64,000 nt of DNA from Pseudomonas sp. (GCF_002796985.1 NZ_PEKX01000007.1:1354284-1418283), one strand, 5' to 3'. Numbered from the stretch's first letter, positions 1-9,098 are shown. Numbers and translations are program-made. The notes: generated by a model from the letters alone, not told the origin.

Positions 1-591
1 GGAGGTGCCGAGGACCTGCAGGTACGCGACGACCGCGTCCATTTCGGTCTTCCCTTTGACGGCGTCGCTGGCGCCAGCGATGTCGTCGTCCGTGTAGGGC
101 ACGCCCATGACACGCATCACTTCCAGTTTCTTCGCCGTGTCCTTGCCGTCGAGCTGGTTTTCGACCAGCCAGGGGTAGGCGGGCATCTTCGATTCCGGCA
201 CCACGTTGCGCGGGTTGTACAGGTGCGCACGGTGCCAGTCGTCCGAGTAGCGGCCGCCGACGCGGGCCAGGTCCGGGCCGGTACGCTTGGACCCCCACAG
301 GAACGGGTGGTCCCAGACGCTTTCGCCGGCGACGGAGTAGTGGCCATAGCGCTCGGTCTCGGCGCGGAACGGACGGATCATCTGCGAGTGGCAGCCCACG
401 CAGCCTTCGCGGATGTATACGTCACGGCCTTCCAGTTGCAGCGCGGTGTAGGGCTTCATGCCTTCCACCGGGGTGTTGGTGACATCCTGGAAGAACAGCG
501 GAACGATCTGGGTCAGGCCGCCGATGCTGACGGCGACGGCCATGCACAGGGCCAGCAGGCCGACGTTTTTCTCGAGTACTTCGTGTTTCAT
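1..591 (-). CDS. ccoO: cbb3-type cytochrome c oxidase subunit II (partial, C-terminus cut by window edge)
   Basis: Membrane-anchored monoheme cytochrome c subunit of the high-affinity cbb3 terminal oxidase, which passes electrons from CcoP toward the CcoN catalytic subunit. The reading frame starts at ATG 591 and stays open for 197 codons to the window edge; the family is about 200 residues, so only a few C-terminal residues are missing. A single N-terminal membrane segment (about residues 10-35) is followed by a heme c motif CVGCH (C64, C67, H68) with the family-typical SQM after it. It begins 10 bases after the ccoN stop and has a GAGGAG-like ribosome site, so it is co-transcribed with ccoN. 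The ccoQ and ccoP genes should follow outside the window. Confidence 0.95.
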   Translation of the reverse strand, partial: MKHEVLEKNVGLLALCMAVAVSIGGLTQIVPLFFQDVTNTPVEGMKPYTALQLEGRDVYIREGCVGCHSQMIRPFRAETERYGHYSVAGESVWDHPFLWGSKRTGPDLARVGGRYSDDWHRAHLYNPRNVVPESKMPAYPWLVENQLDGKDTAKKLEVMRVMGVPYTDDDIAGASDAVKGKTEMDAVVAYLQVLGTS

Positions 592-601
592 GTCGGTCTC
601 C

Positions 602-2026
602 TCAGGCCATCTGCGCCGCGGCTTGCATTTCAGCCGGCTTGGCGGCCGCTACGGTACGCCAGGTGTTGTAGGCCATGACCAGCATGCCCAGCAGGAAGAT
701 GGCGCCGCCGATCATCCGTACGATGAAGCCAGGGTGGCCGGCGGCCAGGGCTTCGACGAACGAGTAGGTGAGGGTGCCGTCGGAGTTCACTGCGCGCCAC
801 ATCAGGCCCTGGGTGATGCCGTTGACCCACATGGAGGCGATGTACAGCACGGTGCCGATGGTGGCCAGCCAGAAGTGGGTGTTGATCAGGCCCACGCTGT
901 GCATCTGCTCGCGACCGAAGATTTTCGGGATCATGTGGTACAGGGAGCCGATCGAAACCATGGCTACCCAGCCCAGAGCGCCGGCGTGTACGTGGCCGAT
1001 GGTCCAGTCGGTGTAGTGGGAGAGGGCGTTGACGGTCTTGATGGCCATCATCGGGCCTTCGAAGGTGGACATGCCGTAGAAGGCCAGGGATACCACCAGG
1101 AAGCGCAGGATCGGGTCGGTGCGCAGCTTATGCCAGGCGCCGGAGAGGGTCATCATGCCGTTGATCATGCCGCCCCAGCTCGGAGCCAGCAGGATCAGGG
1201 ACATCACCATGCCCAGCGATTGCGCCCAGTCCGGCAGCGCGGTGTAGTGCAGGTGGTGCGGACCAGCCCAGATGTAGACGGCGATCAGCGCCCAGAAGTG
1301 CACGATGGACAGGCGGTAGGAGTAGACCGGACGCTCGGCCTGCTTGGGCACGAAGTAGTACATCATCCCCAGGAAGCCGGCGGTCAGGAAGAAGCCCACG
1401 GCGTTGTGGCCGTACCACCACTGGATCATGGCGTCGGTGGCGCCCGAGTACAGCGAGTAGGACTTGGTCAGGCTGACCGGGATTTCCAGGTTGTTGACCA
1501 CGTGCAGGATCGCCACGGTCAGGATGAAACCGCCGAAGAACCAGTTACCCACATAGATGTGCTTGGTCTTGCGCTTCATCAGCGTGCCAAAGAAGACGAT
1601 GGCGTAGGAAACCCAGACGATGGTGATCAGGATGTCGATCGGCCACTCCAGCTCGGCGTACTCCTTGGAGGAGGTCATACCCAGCGGCAGGGTGATGGCG
1701 GCACACAGGATCACCAGCTGCCAACCCCAGAAGGTGAAGGAAGCGAGCGTGTCGGAGAACAGGCGGGTCTGGCAGGTACGCTGCACCGAGTAGTAGCTGG
1801 TGGCGAACAGTGCGCAGCCGCCGAAGGCGAAGATCACCGCATTGGTATGCAGCGGGCGCAGGCGCCCGAAGCTCGTCCACGGTAAGCCGAGGTTGAGATC
1901 CGGCCACACCAGTTGCGCGGCGATCAGGACACCGACGGCCATGCCGACGATCCCCCACACCACTGTCATAATGGCGAACTGGCGGACCACCTTATAGTTA
2001 TAAGCGGTCTGATTGGTTGTGCTCAT
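602..2026 (-). CDS. ccoN: cbb3-type cytochrome c oxidase subunit I
   Basis: Catalytic subunit of the cbb3 oxidase, reducing oxygen at the heme b3-CuB centre and pumping protons in the inner membrane. The 474-residue length is that of the family. Conserved histidines are visible: H60 in RPLHTN (low-spin heme), WWYGHN near 207 and GPHHLHY near 257 (CuB), and GHVHAG near 345 (hemes b3 and b). About 12 hydrophobic segments are present. It is the first gene of the leftward ccoNO operon. Because it lies beside aer and acnA, as the second cbb3 operon does in P. aeruginosa, it is probably the ANR-induced ccoN2 copy; that assignment rests on recalled synteny, not on an alignment. Confidence 0.96.
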   Translation of the reverse strand: MSTTNQTAYNYKVVRQFAIMTVVWGIVGMAVGVLIAAQLVWPDLNLGLPWTSFGRLRPLHTNAVIFAFGGCALFATSYYSVQRTCQTRLFSDTLASFTFWGWQLVILCAAITLPLGMTSSKEYAELEWPIDILITIVWVSYAIVFFGTLMKRKTKHIYVGNWFFGGFILTVAILHVVNNLEIPVSLTKSYSLYSGATDAMIQWWYGHNAVGFFLTAGFLGMMYYFVPKQAERPVYSYRLSIVHFWALIAVYIWAGPHHLHYTALPDWAQSLGMVMSLILLAPSWGGMINGMMTLSGAWHKLRTDPILRFLVVSLAFYGMSTFEGPMMAIKTVNALSHYTDWTIGHVHAGALGWVAMVSIGSLYHMIPKIFGREQMHSVGLINTHFWLATIGTVLYIASMWVNGITQGLMWRAVNSDGTLTYSFVEALAAGHPGFIVRMIGGAIFLLGMLVMAYNTWRTVAAAKPAEMQAAAQMA

Positions 2027-2122
2027 TTATGGGCTTCCATCCACGGTTATGGGCTATGCCCATCCCGGCAAGGTTTTTTTACGGCTTACGGCGTATGCCG
2101 CCCCTCCCCCTTGGGATAGGTA

Positions 2123-2138
2123 CTAATTTCGAAATTAG
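2123..2138. promoter_or_regulatory. Perfect 16-base palindrome between ccoN and the divergent hydrolase gene
   Basis: CTAATTTCGAAATTAG is an uninterrupted palindrome, AT-rich in a GC-rich background. It sits 11 bases before the hydrolase start and about 97 bases before ccoN. Its position suggests a binding site for a dimeric regulator; which one is not known. Confidence 0.4.
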
Positions 2139-2149
2139 CGGAGTGAAGG

Positions 2150-2851
2150 ATGGATAAAGGCATCTCTTGGAATATTGATTCGGATCAATTGCCGCCTGAG
2201 ACCCCTGTTTCGAGCGCCTGCGGTCCTTTGTCGCTGCTGCGGAACCCGCCACGGCGCGAACTGTCAGCGACGCTGGTTCTGGCCCATGGAGCAGGCGCGC
2301 CAATGGACAGTCCGTTCATGGACGACATCGCCGCGCGCCTCGCCGAAAGAGGTATCTCGGTGGTGCGCTTCGAGTTCCCCTATATGGCTATGCGGCGGGA
2401 GGACGGAAAGCGCCGTCCGCCTAACCCACAAAAGCAGTTGCTGGAGTGCTGGCGACGGGTTTATGCGCAGGTGCGCGCCGAAGTGCCGGGCAAGCTGGCT
2501 ATCGGCGGCAAGTCCATGGGGGGACGCATGGCCAGCCTGTTGGCGGACGAGTTGGGCGCGGATGCGCTGGTCTGCCTCGGCTACCCGTTCTATGCCGCCG
2601 GCAAGCCGGAGAAGCCACGAGTGGCGCACCTGGCCGAGCTGAAGACTCCAACGCTGATAGTCCAGGGCGAGCGCGATGCGCTGGGTGATCGACCCACGGT
2701 TGAGCGTTACCTGTTGTCACCCGCAATCCGTCTGCAGTGGTTGGCTGCCGCCGATCACGATCTGAAACCTCTGAAGGCAAGTGGCTACACGCATGCTGAT
2801 CATTTGGAGTCTGCTGCGAAGGAAATTTCCAATTTTCTCGATTGCTTGTAG
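2150..2851 (+). CDS. Alpha/beta-fold hydrolase of the KANL3/Tex30-like (COG3571) type
   Basis: Predicted cytosolic hydrolase of 233 residues, substrate unknown. Sequence features are the oxyanion segment LAHGAGAPMDS near residue 43, the nucleophile elbow GKSMGG (serine near residue 122), an acidic segment in the GERDALG region and a C-terminal ADHDLKP histidine, in the order of a Ser-Asp-His triad. The start ATG at 2150 has GGAGTGAAGG directly before it. The first 30 residues or so are not part of the fold and contain the ANR box of the divergent operon, so a later start (for example near the LSATLVL strand) is possible. It stands alone, divergent from ccoN. Confidence 0.8.
   Translation: MDKGISWNIDSDQLPPETPVSSACGPLSLLRNPPRRELSATLVLAHGAGAPMDSPFMDDIAARLAERGISVVRFEFPYMAMRREDGKRRPPNPQKQLLECWRRVYAQVRAEVPGKLAIGGKSMGGRMASLLADELGADALVCLGYPFYAAGKPEKPRVAHLAELKTPTLIVQGERDALGDRPTVERYLLSPAIRLQWLAAADHDLKPLKASGYTHADHLESAAKEISNFLDCL
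2175..2188 (-). promoter_or_regulatory. ANR/FNR box for the ccoNO operon
   Basis: TTGATTCGGATCAA matches the FNR/ANR consensus TTGAT-N4-ATCAA at all ten defined positions. The centre is about 155 bases upstream of the ccoN start. A class II activator site (about 41 bases before the transcription start) would place the leftward start near 2140, and a plausible minus-strand -10 (TATCCA, 2156-2151) lies close to that. The box also lies inside the first codons of the rightward hydrolase gene. ANR control of the cbb3-2 operon is established in P. aeruginosa. Confidence 0.8.
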
Positions 2852-2961
2852 GCCTCTATAGCCAATTCCTAAGCCTCTCGTAATGTGAGCTTCCTACTCT
2901 GCTCGCTGTCAGTTCGGACACGGCTGACTTCCGCGATTAAAGCTAAAGAAGCAAGGCTCGC

Positions 2962-4119
2962 ATGAACTCCGATAATGTACTTCCCGGCTCCACTCCCAGC
3001 TCCATTCCCGCTTCTCTGTTCCTGACCGGCGCCACCGGTTTTCTGGGAGGTTCGGTGGCCGCCCACCTGATCGAGGAGGGCGGTACCGAGTCGTTGCTAT
3101 TCCTGGTGCGCTCCGAAAGCCGAGAGCAAGGGCTGGCGCGACTGCGCGATAACCTGCGTCTGCATGCGGTGATGGAGATGGACCTGCAGCGATTGCATGT
3201 CGGCCAGATCATCTGCGGCGATCTGCTCGAGACGGGATGGCTGCAGAGCGAGAGGCAGCGCCTGATGCAGCTCGAACAGGTCATCAACTGTGCCGCGGTG
3301 GCGTCCTTCTCGAAGAACCCGACCATCTGGCCGGTCAACGTCGAAGGTACCTTCACGTTTGCCCGCACCATGAGCGAGTCAGTGCGGCTCAAGCGCTTCC
3401 TGCACGTGGGGACGGCGATGTGCTGCGGCCCGGATCGTCCCTCGCCGGTGCGGGAATCCTGGGAGTTCCCGCCCAGCGATGAGCAACTGGTGGACTACAC
3501 CGCGTCCAAGGCGGAAATCGAGCGGCGCATGCGCGAGGAGCTGCCGTCGCTGCCGCTGGTGGTGGCGCGGCCGTCCATTGTCGTTGGTCACAGCCGGCTG
3601 GGCTGCCAGGCTTCCGGGAGCATCTTCTGGGTGTTCCGCATGGGTTTCGCCCTGGAGAGTTTCACCTGCGACCTGGACGAGCAGATCGACGTGATACCCG
3701 TTGACTACTGTGCGCAGGCGCTGGTTGCGCTGGCGCTCAAGCCCAGCCTGGAACACAGCCTCTATCACATTTCGGCAGGCAATGAAGCGGCGTGCACCTT
3801 CGGCGAGATCGATCGCGCCTTTGCCCATGCCCAGGGTGAAGAGCCGGTCGGGGAGCGTTATCGGAAAGTCTCGGCGGAGAATCTGCGCGAGCTTGCCAAC
3901 AATTTCGAGGCGCGCATCGGCAAGGCCAACCCGCGTCTGGTACTGCGGGCGCTGCGCTTGTACAGCGGCTTTGCTGACCTTAACTACCTGTTCGACAATC
4001 AACGCCTGCTGGACGAAGGAATCGCCGCACCGCCGCGCTTTACCGATTACGTGGACGTGTGCGTGCATTCCTCGCGAAACGTAAGCATCCCGGCGCAGAT
4101 GCAGTGGGATTTCAAGTAA
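2962..4119 (+). CDS. NAD(P)-dependent SDR of the thioester-reductase / NAD_binding_4 type
   Basis: Extended short-chain dehydrogenase/reductase of 385 residues. The N-terminal nucleotide-binding loop is GATGFLGG (23-30), and the catalytic pair YxxxK is Y179 and K183 in YTASK. The sequence resembles the reductase domains that act on acyl thioesters (fatty acyl-CoA reductase / male-sterility family). The final 60 residues form a helical cap with LRLYSGFADLNYLFDN-like character. Substrate cannot be read from the sequence. It follows the hydrolase by 110 bases on the same strand and may be co-transcribed with it. The start has a weak AAGG site. Confidence 0.78.
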   Translation: MNSDNVLPGSTPSSIPASLFLTGATGFLGGSVAAHLIEEGGTESLLFLVRSESREQGLARLRDNLRLHAVMEMDLQRLHVGQIICGDLLETGWLQSERQRLMQLEQVINCAAVASFSKNPTIWPVNVEGTFTFARTMSESVRLKRFLHVGTAMCCGPDRPSPVRESWEFPPSDEQLVDYTASKAEIERRMREELPSLPLVVARPSIVVGHSRLGCQASGSIFWVFRMGFALESFTCDLDEQIDVIPVDYCAQALVALALKPSLEHSLYHISAGNEAACTFGEIDRAFAHAQGEEPVGERYRKVSAENLRELANNFEARIGKANPRLVLRALRLYSGFADLNYLFDNQRLLDEGIAAPPRFTDYVDVCVHSSRNVSIPAQMQWDFK

Positions 4120-4148
4120 CGCGGGCGGGCGCTACAGCGCTGAACCTT

Positions 4149-4226
4149 GTAGGAGCGAGCTCGCTCGCGAACCCCTTTCGCACCGGAGCTGCCGGCCAGT
4201 TCGTTCGCGAGCAAGCTCGCTCCTAC
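4149..4226. repeat. REP element pair (inverted)
   Basis: Two inverted copies of the Pseudomonas REP core (GTAGGAGCGAGCTCGCTCGC at 4149-4168 and its complement ending at 4226) flank a short spacer. It sits between the convergent ends of the SDR gene and aer and could fold as a transcript-end hairpin. Confidence 0.9.
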
Positions 4227-4245
4227 CGCTAGGCTCGCGCGCCTG

Positions 4246-5811
4246 TCATCGGTTGAAGCGCTCCACCAGGGAGTACTGCCGGTGCGCGGTCTGCGTCAGC
4301 TCTTCACTGAGCAGGGCGGTACGCTGGGCCTCGCCGGAGGTCTGGTCAGCCAGGTTGGCGATGGTGCTGATGTTGCGGTTGATCTCCTCGGCCACGGCGC
4401 TCTGTTCTTCTGCAGCGGCGGCGATCTGGGTGGCCATTTCGGTGATGTTGGCCACCGCGTCGCTGATGCCCATCAGCGCGTTGTCCGCCTGCAGCACGCG
4501 CTCGACGCCTTCATCGGCCTGGCGGCGGCCGGAGTCCATGGCGCGCACCGCCTCGGTGGCGGTGTTCTGCAGGTTGGCGATCAACTGGTGAATCTGCCCG
4601 GTGGACTCAGCAGTGCGCTGGGCCAGCGAGCGGACTTCATCGGCTACCACGGCGAAGCCGCGGCCCATCTCGCCGGCGCGAGCGGCTTCGATGGCGGCGT
4701 TGAGGGCCAGCAGGTTGGTCTGGTCGGCGATGCCCTTGATCACGTCCACCACGCCACCGATCTGCTCGCTGTCACGGGCCAGTTGGCTGACCGCTTCACC
4801 GGTTTCGCCCACTGAGCTGGACAGCCGCTGCATGGCTTGGCGGGTCTCGGCGGCGATCTGTCGGCCTTCGGTGGTCAGCGCGTTGGCCTGGCGAGTGGCA
4901 TCGGCGGTGCGCTGCACGTTGTCGGCCACTTCCTGGGTAGTGGCGGCCATCTGGTTGACGGCGGTGGCCACTTGCTCGGTCTCCTGGCGCTGGCGGTCCA
5001 GCCCGGCGGAGCTGTGATGGGCCAGGGAGTCGGCCTCGCGTGCCTGCTCGGTGAGCGTTTCGGCGGTGTCCTGCAGACGGGTCAGACAGGTCTTCAATCG
5101 TGCTTCCTGGCTGAGGATCGACATTTCCAGGCGCGCCTGGGCGCCCCGGCTGTCGGTGTACATCTGTGCGATCAGCGGGTCCGACGTGGTCTGCTCTGCC
5201 AGGTGCAGTAGGCGCTTCAGCCCGCGTTGCTGCCAGCCGAGGCCAGCGAGGCCCAGCGGAATCGACAGCAGGGCAGCCAGCAGGAAGCCCCAGTGGGAGT
5301 TCAGCCAGGCGCCGATAAGGAAGCCGATCTGGCCAATCAGGATGAACGGCAGCCAGTCGAGCAGCACCGGCAGCCAGCGGTCACGTGCGGGAATGGCCGG
5401 CTTGCCGGCGTTGATCCGCGCGTACAGCGCTTCAGCGCGGCGTACTTGCTCGGCGGTGGGTTTCACCCGCACCGATTCGTAGCCGACGATCTCGTTGTGC
5501 TCGTACATGGGCGTGACGTAGGCACTGACCCAGTAATGGTCGCCGTTCTTGCAGCGGTTCTTGACGATGCCCATCCAGGGGCGGCCCTTTTTCAGGGTCG
5601 TCCACATGTGGCTGAACACGGCGGGCGGTACATCCGGGTGGCGCACCAGGTTGTGCGCGGCGCCCACCAGCTCCTCGCGGGAAAAGCCGCTGACAGCGCT
5701 GAAGGCGTCGTTTACGTAGCTGATCACGCCGCGGGCGTTGGTGGTGGAAATCAGCCGCTGTTCGGCGGGGAAAGTGCGTTCACGCTGGGTGACCGGCTGG
5801 TTGTTGCGCAT
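4246..5811 (-). CDS. aer: Aerotaxis receptor (PAS-MCP chemoreceptor)
   Basis: Energy/redox sensor that directs swimming toward oxygen, signalling through CheW/CheA. At 521 residues it has the Aer layout: an N-terminal PAS domain with FAD-type features (residues about 15-125, including the RHPDVPP segment), a membrane hairpin near residues 148-195, and a cytoplasmic methyl-accepting domain whose signalling tip contains DQTNLLALNAAIEAARAGE and the GRGFAVVADEVR segment. There is no periplasmic sensor domain, as expected. It lies between ANR-controlled cco genes and acnA, as in P. aeruginosa, where aer is also ANR-dependent. Confidence 0.94.
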   Translation of the reverse strand: MRNNQPVTQRERTFPAEQRLISTTNARGVISYVNDAFSAVSGFSREELVGAAHNLVRHPDVPPAVFSHMWTTLKKGRPWMGIVKNRCKNGDHYWVSAYVTPMYEHNEIVGYESVRVKPTAEQVRRAEALYARINAGKPAIPARDRWLPVLLDWLPFILIGQIGFLIGAWLNSHWGFLLAALLSIPLGLAGLGWQQRGLKRLLHLAEQTTSDPLIAQMYTDSRGAQARLEMSILSQEARLKTCLTRLQDTAETLTEQAREADSLAHHSSAGLDRQRQETEQVATAVNQMAATTQEVADNVQRTADATRQANALTTEGRQIAAETRQAMQRLSSSVGETGEAVSQLARDSEQIGGVVDVIKGIADQTNLLALNAAIEAARAGEMGRGFAVVADEVRSLAQRTAESTGQIHQLIANLQNTATEAVRAMDSGRRQADEGVERVLQADNALMGISDAVANITEMATQIAAAAEEQSAVAEEINRNISTIANLADQTSGEAQRTALLSEELTQTAHRQYSLVERFNR

Positions 5812-5879
5812 CAGGCTGGGATCTCGGGATAAAGCGAATGGGTACGTCTGTCCAGCTTGTCGGCCGCCGGATCGGAAAT

Positions 5880-5893
5880 TTGATGGCTGTCAC
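5880..5893 (-). promoter_or_regulatory. Possible degenerate ANR box upstream of aer
   Basis: On the minus strand this reads GTGACAGCCATCAA: one half site ATCAA is perfect and the other, GTGAC, has one mismatch to the TTGAC variant of the ANR/FNR consensus. The centre is about 75 bases upstream of the aer start. No convincing -10 was found at the matching distance. Confidence 0.35.
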
Positions 5894-5974
5894 AGAAAAA
5901 TGTCAGGAGTGTGACTCCGGGGGAAGGGCGATAGCCTATCGCCACTGGTCACGAAAATGAAATGAAAGCAGGAG

Positions 5975-5999
5975 GCGGCGGCCCGTTGCAGGCCGCCGC
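5975..5999 (-). terminator. Hairpin after acnA
   Basis: A 9-bp GC-only stem (5975-5983 with 5991-5999) with a 7-base loop begins just after the acnA stop. Read leftward it is followed by CTCCTGCTTTCATTTCATTTT, a broken rather than continuous T tract, so termination may be incomplete. Confidence 0.6.
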
Positions 6000-6005
6000 G
6001 ACGCT

Positions 6006-8738
6006 TTAGATCAGGCTGCGCAGCACGTAATGAAGGATGCCGCCGGCCTTGAAGTACTCGACTTCATTCTGCGTATCGATGCGGCAGAGCACCTCGAAGC
6101 TGTCCTGGCTGCCGTCCTCGCGCTTCACCGCAACCTTGAGGCTCATGTGCGGCTTCAGCTCGCCCGACAGGCCGCTGATGCTCAGCACTTCCTTGCCCGT
6201 CAGCTTCAGTGCCTTGCGGTCCTGGCCGTCCTTGAACTGCAGCGGCAGCACGCCCATGCCCACCAGGTTGGAGCGGTGGATACGCTCGAAGCTCTCTGCG
6301 ATTACTGCTTTCACACCCAGCAGGTTGGTGCCCTTGGCCGCCCAGTCGCGGGACGAGCCGGTGCCGTATTCCTTGCCGGCGACGATCACCAGCGGGGTGC
6401 CGTCCTGCTGGTAGCGCATGGCGGCGTCGTAGATCGCCAGCTTGTCGCCGGTGGGTACATAAAGTGTGTTGCCGCCCTCTTCGCCGCCGAGCATCTCGTT
6501 CTTGATGCGGATGTTGGCGAAGGTGCCGCGCATCATTACCTCATGGTTCCCACGGCGCGAACCGTAGGAGTTGAAGTCGGCGTAGGCCACGCCGTGTTCG
6601 CTGAGGTAGCGGCCGGCGGGGCTGTCCTTCTTGATGTTACCGGCGGGGGAGATGTGGTCGGTGGTCACCGAGTCGCCCAGCACCGCGAGGATATTGGCGC
6701 CCTGGATGTCCGTGACTTTCGGTGGCGCCTCGGCGATGTGTTCGAAGAACGGTGGATGCTGGATGTAGGTGGAGTCGTCCTGCCAGGTGTAGGTCTTGGC
6801 GTCCGGCACCTGAATCGCACGCCATTTCTCGTCGCCCTGGAAGACTTCGGCGTATTCCTTGTGGAACATTTTCGTGTCGACCTTCTGTACGGCGTCGGCG
6901 ATTTCCTGCTGGGTCGGCCAGATGTCCTTCAGATACACCGGCTGGCCGTCCTTGCCGGTACCCAGCGGATCTTTCGTCAGGTCGGTACGCACGGTGCCGG
7001 CCAGCGCGTAGGCGACCACCAGTGGCGGCGAGGCCAGCCAGTTGGTTTTCACCAGCGGGTGCACGCGGCCCTCGAAGTTGCGGTTGCCGGAGAGCACCGA
7101 GGCGACGGTCAGGTCCGCCTGCTGGATGGCCCTCTCGATGGGGTCGAGCAGCGGGCCGGAGTTGCCGATACAGGTGGTGCAGCCGTAGCCCACCAGGTCG
7201 AAGCCCAGTTCATCCAGGTAGCGGGTCAGGCCGGCGGCATGGAAGTACTCGGTGACCACCTTGGAGCCGGGGGCCAGCGAGCTCTTCACCCAGGGCTTGC
7301 GCTGCAGGCCTTTCTCCAGCGCCTTCTTCGCCAGAAGGCCTGCGGCCATCATCACGCTGGGGTTGGAGGTGTTGGTGCAGGAGGTGATGGCGGCGATGAC
7401 CACGGCGCCGTTCTTCAGTCGATAGGTGTGGCCGTCGTGCTGGTAGTCGGCCTCGCCGGTCTGCGCCGAGGTGCCCACGGCGGCGCCACCGCCACCCTCG
7501 CTGAGCAGGCGGCCCTCCTCGCTGGAGGCGGGTTTGATCTGCAGGCCGAGGAAGTCGTCGAAGGCTCCGCTGACGTGGCCGAGGGCGACGCGGTCCTGCG
7601 GGCGCTTGGGCCCGGCGAGGCTGGCCTCGACGTCGCCCATGTCCAGTTGCAGGGAGTCGGTGAACACCGGCTCGTGGCCTTTCTCACGCCACAGGCCCTG
7701 GGCCTTGCTGTAGGCCTCCACCAGCTTGACGGCGTCGTCCGGGCGGCCCGACAGGCGCAGGTAACCCAGGGTGATGTCGTCCACCGGGAAGAAGCCACAG
7801 GTGGCGCCGTATTCCGGGGCCATGTTGGCGATGGTGGCGCGGTCGGCCAGGGGCAGGTCGGCGAGGCCGTCGCCATAGAACTCGACGAATTTTCCGACGA
7901 CGCCTTTCTTGCGCAGCATCTGAGTGACGGTCAGCACCAGGTCCGTGGCGGTGATGCCTTCCTTCAGCTTGCCGGTGAGCTTGAAGCCGATTACCTCGGG
8001 AATCAGCATCGATACCGGCTGGCCGAGCATGGCCGCTTCCGCCTCGATGCCGCCGACGCCCCAGCCGAGCACGCCGAGGCCGTTGATCATGGTGGTGTGC
8101 GAATCGGTGCCGACCAGGGTGTCGGGGAAGGCGTAGGTGCGGCCGTCCTCATCCTTGGTCCACACGGTGCGCCCCAGATACTCCAGGTTTACCTGGTGGC
8201 AGATGCCGGTGCCCGGCGGCACCACGCGGAAGTTGTCGAAGGCGTTCTGCCCCCAGCGCAGGAAGGCGTAGCGCTCGCCATTGCGCTCCATCTCGATCTC
8301 GACGTTCTGGGCGAAGGCGGACTGGCTGGCGAACTTGTCGACCATCACCGAGTGGTCGATGACCAGGTCGACGGGGGACAGCGGGTTGATCTTCTGCGGG
8401 TCGCCGCCGGCCTTGGCCATGGCGTCGCGCATGGCGGCGAGGTCGACCACCGCCGGTACGCCGGTGAAGTCCTGCATCAGTACGCGGGCGGGGCGGTACT
8501 GGATCTCGCGCTCGGAGCTGCGGGTCTTCAGCCAGCCGGCCAGGGCTTTGAGATCATCGCCGGTGACGGTGTTGTCGTCCTCCCAGCGCAACAGGTTCTC
8601 CAGCAGGACTTTCAGGGACATCGGCAGTTGGCCCAGGTCCCCCAGGCTCTTCGCCGCTTCGGGCAGGCTGTAGTAGTGATAGGTCTTGCCGGCGACCTCC
8701 AGGGTGCGCAGGCTGTTCAGGCTATCCACGGCGGGCAT
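6006..8738 (-). CDS. acnA: Aconitate hydratase A
   Basis: Interconverts citrate and isocitrate in the TCA cycle using a [4Fe-4S] cluster. The start at ATG 8738 is chosen because GAGGAGA precedes it at proper spacing and gives 910 residues, the normal AcnA length; an upstream ATG would add 18 arginine-rich residues with no ribosome site. Cluster cysteines are seen in SCTNTSNP and in YGCTTCIGNSGP. The swivel domain holds the KEYGTGSSRDWAAKG active-site segment. The gene stands alone, leftward, between aer and the divergent rlmM. Confidence 0.97.
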   Translation of the reverse strand: MPAVDSLNSLRTLEVAGKTYHYYSLPEAAKSLGDLGQLPMSLKVLLENLLRWEDDNTVTGDDLKALAGWLKTRSSEREIQYRPARVLMQDFTGVPAVVDLAAMRDAMAKAGGDPQKINPLSPVDLVIDHSVMVDKFASQSAFAQNVEIEMERNGERYAFLRWGQNAFDNFRVVPPGTGICHQVNLEYLGRTVWTKDEDGRTYAFPDTLVGTDSHTTMINGLGVLGWGVGGIEAEAAMLGQPVSMLIPEVIGFKLTGKLKEGITATDLVLTVTQMLRKKGVVGKFVEFYGDGLADLPLADRATIANMAPEYGATCGFFPVDDITLGYLRLSGRPDDAVKLVEAYSKAQGLWREKGHEPVFTDSLQLDMGDVEASLAGPKRPQDRVALGHVSGAFDDFLGLQIKPASSEEGRLLSEGGGGAAVGTSAQTGEADYQHDGHTYRLKNGAVVIAAITSCTNTSNPSVMMAAGLLAKKALEKGLQRKPWVKSSLAPGSKVVTEYFHAAGLTRYLDELGFDLVGYGCTTCIGNSGPLLDPIERAIQQADLTVASVLSGNRNFEGRVHPLVKTNWLASPPLVVAYALAGTVRTDLTKDPLGTGKDGQPVYLKDIWPTQQEIADAVQKVDTKMFHKEYAEVFQGDEKWRAIQVPDAKTYTWQDDSTYIQHPPFFEHIAEAPPKVTDIQGANILAVLGDSVTTDHISPAGNIKKDSPAGRYLSEHGVAYADFNSYGSRRGNHEVMMRGTFANIRIKNEMLGGEEGGNTLYVPTGDKLAIYDAAMRYQQDGTPLVIVAGKEYGTGSSRDWAAKGTNLLGVKAVIAESFERIHRSNLVGMGVLPLQFKDGQDRKALKLTGKEVLSISGLSGELKPHMSLKVAVKREDGSQDSFEVLCRIDTQNEVEYFKAGGILHYVLRSLI

Positions 8739-9098
8739 GACATTCTCCTCAGGCTTGGAATCTGCTCGTGATCGGCAGCGCGGCCGATTCAACGGCGGAC
8801 TGGCGATACTTGGCGAAGGAGGGCGTTAACGTCCTGATCCATCGCAGGCCTACTCCATGTAGACAGGCCGCGATCGGTGGCAATCTTCACCAGGCAGGGC
8901 AATCATCGGGCAGTCTTCTGGCGATCTGGGCCAGACCACTCAAGCTAGACCGCCCGCGGCGGGATTGCCATCTGTTCTGGACTCCGGGTCCCTGGGCGGG
9001 GTTCAGAATAAGTGACTGCGGTCGTGGGGTATTTCTGGCGAATCTGCATGAAACCTTCGCGGGCAGCCTCTATAGTGCGCGGCCAAGGAGACACCCCG
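8739..9098. promoter_or_regulatory. 360-base divergent intergenic region between acnA and rlmM
   Basis: No coding potential was recognised. The acnA ribosome site (GAGGAGA) is at its left end. At the right end a possible rlmM -10 (TATAGT, 9071-9076) and ribosome site AAGGAG (9085-9090) are seen, which would give a leader of under 20 bases; no good -35 accompanies it. The remainder is ordinary GC-rich DNA. Confidence 0.4.

Noticed and set aside
458..1885. Long rightward frame opposite ccoN (475 codons)
   Set aside because: It is the antisense shadow of ccoN; composition (His, Gln, Asp, Gly-rich) is that of a GC-rich reverse frame, and ccoN shows clear family motifs.
6030..8771. Long rightward frame opposite acnA (913 codons)
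   Set aside because: Antisense shadow of aconitase, without domain or ribosome site.
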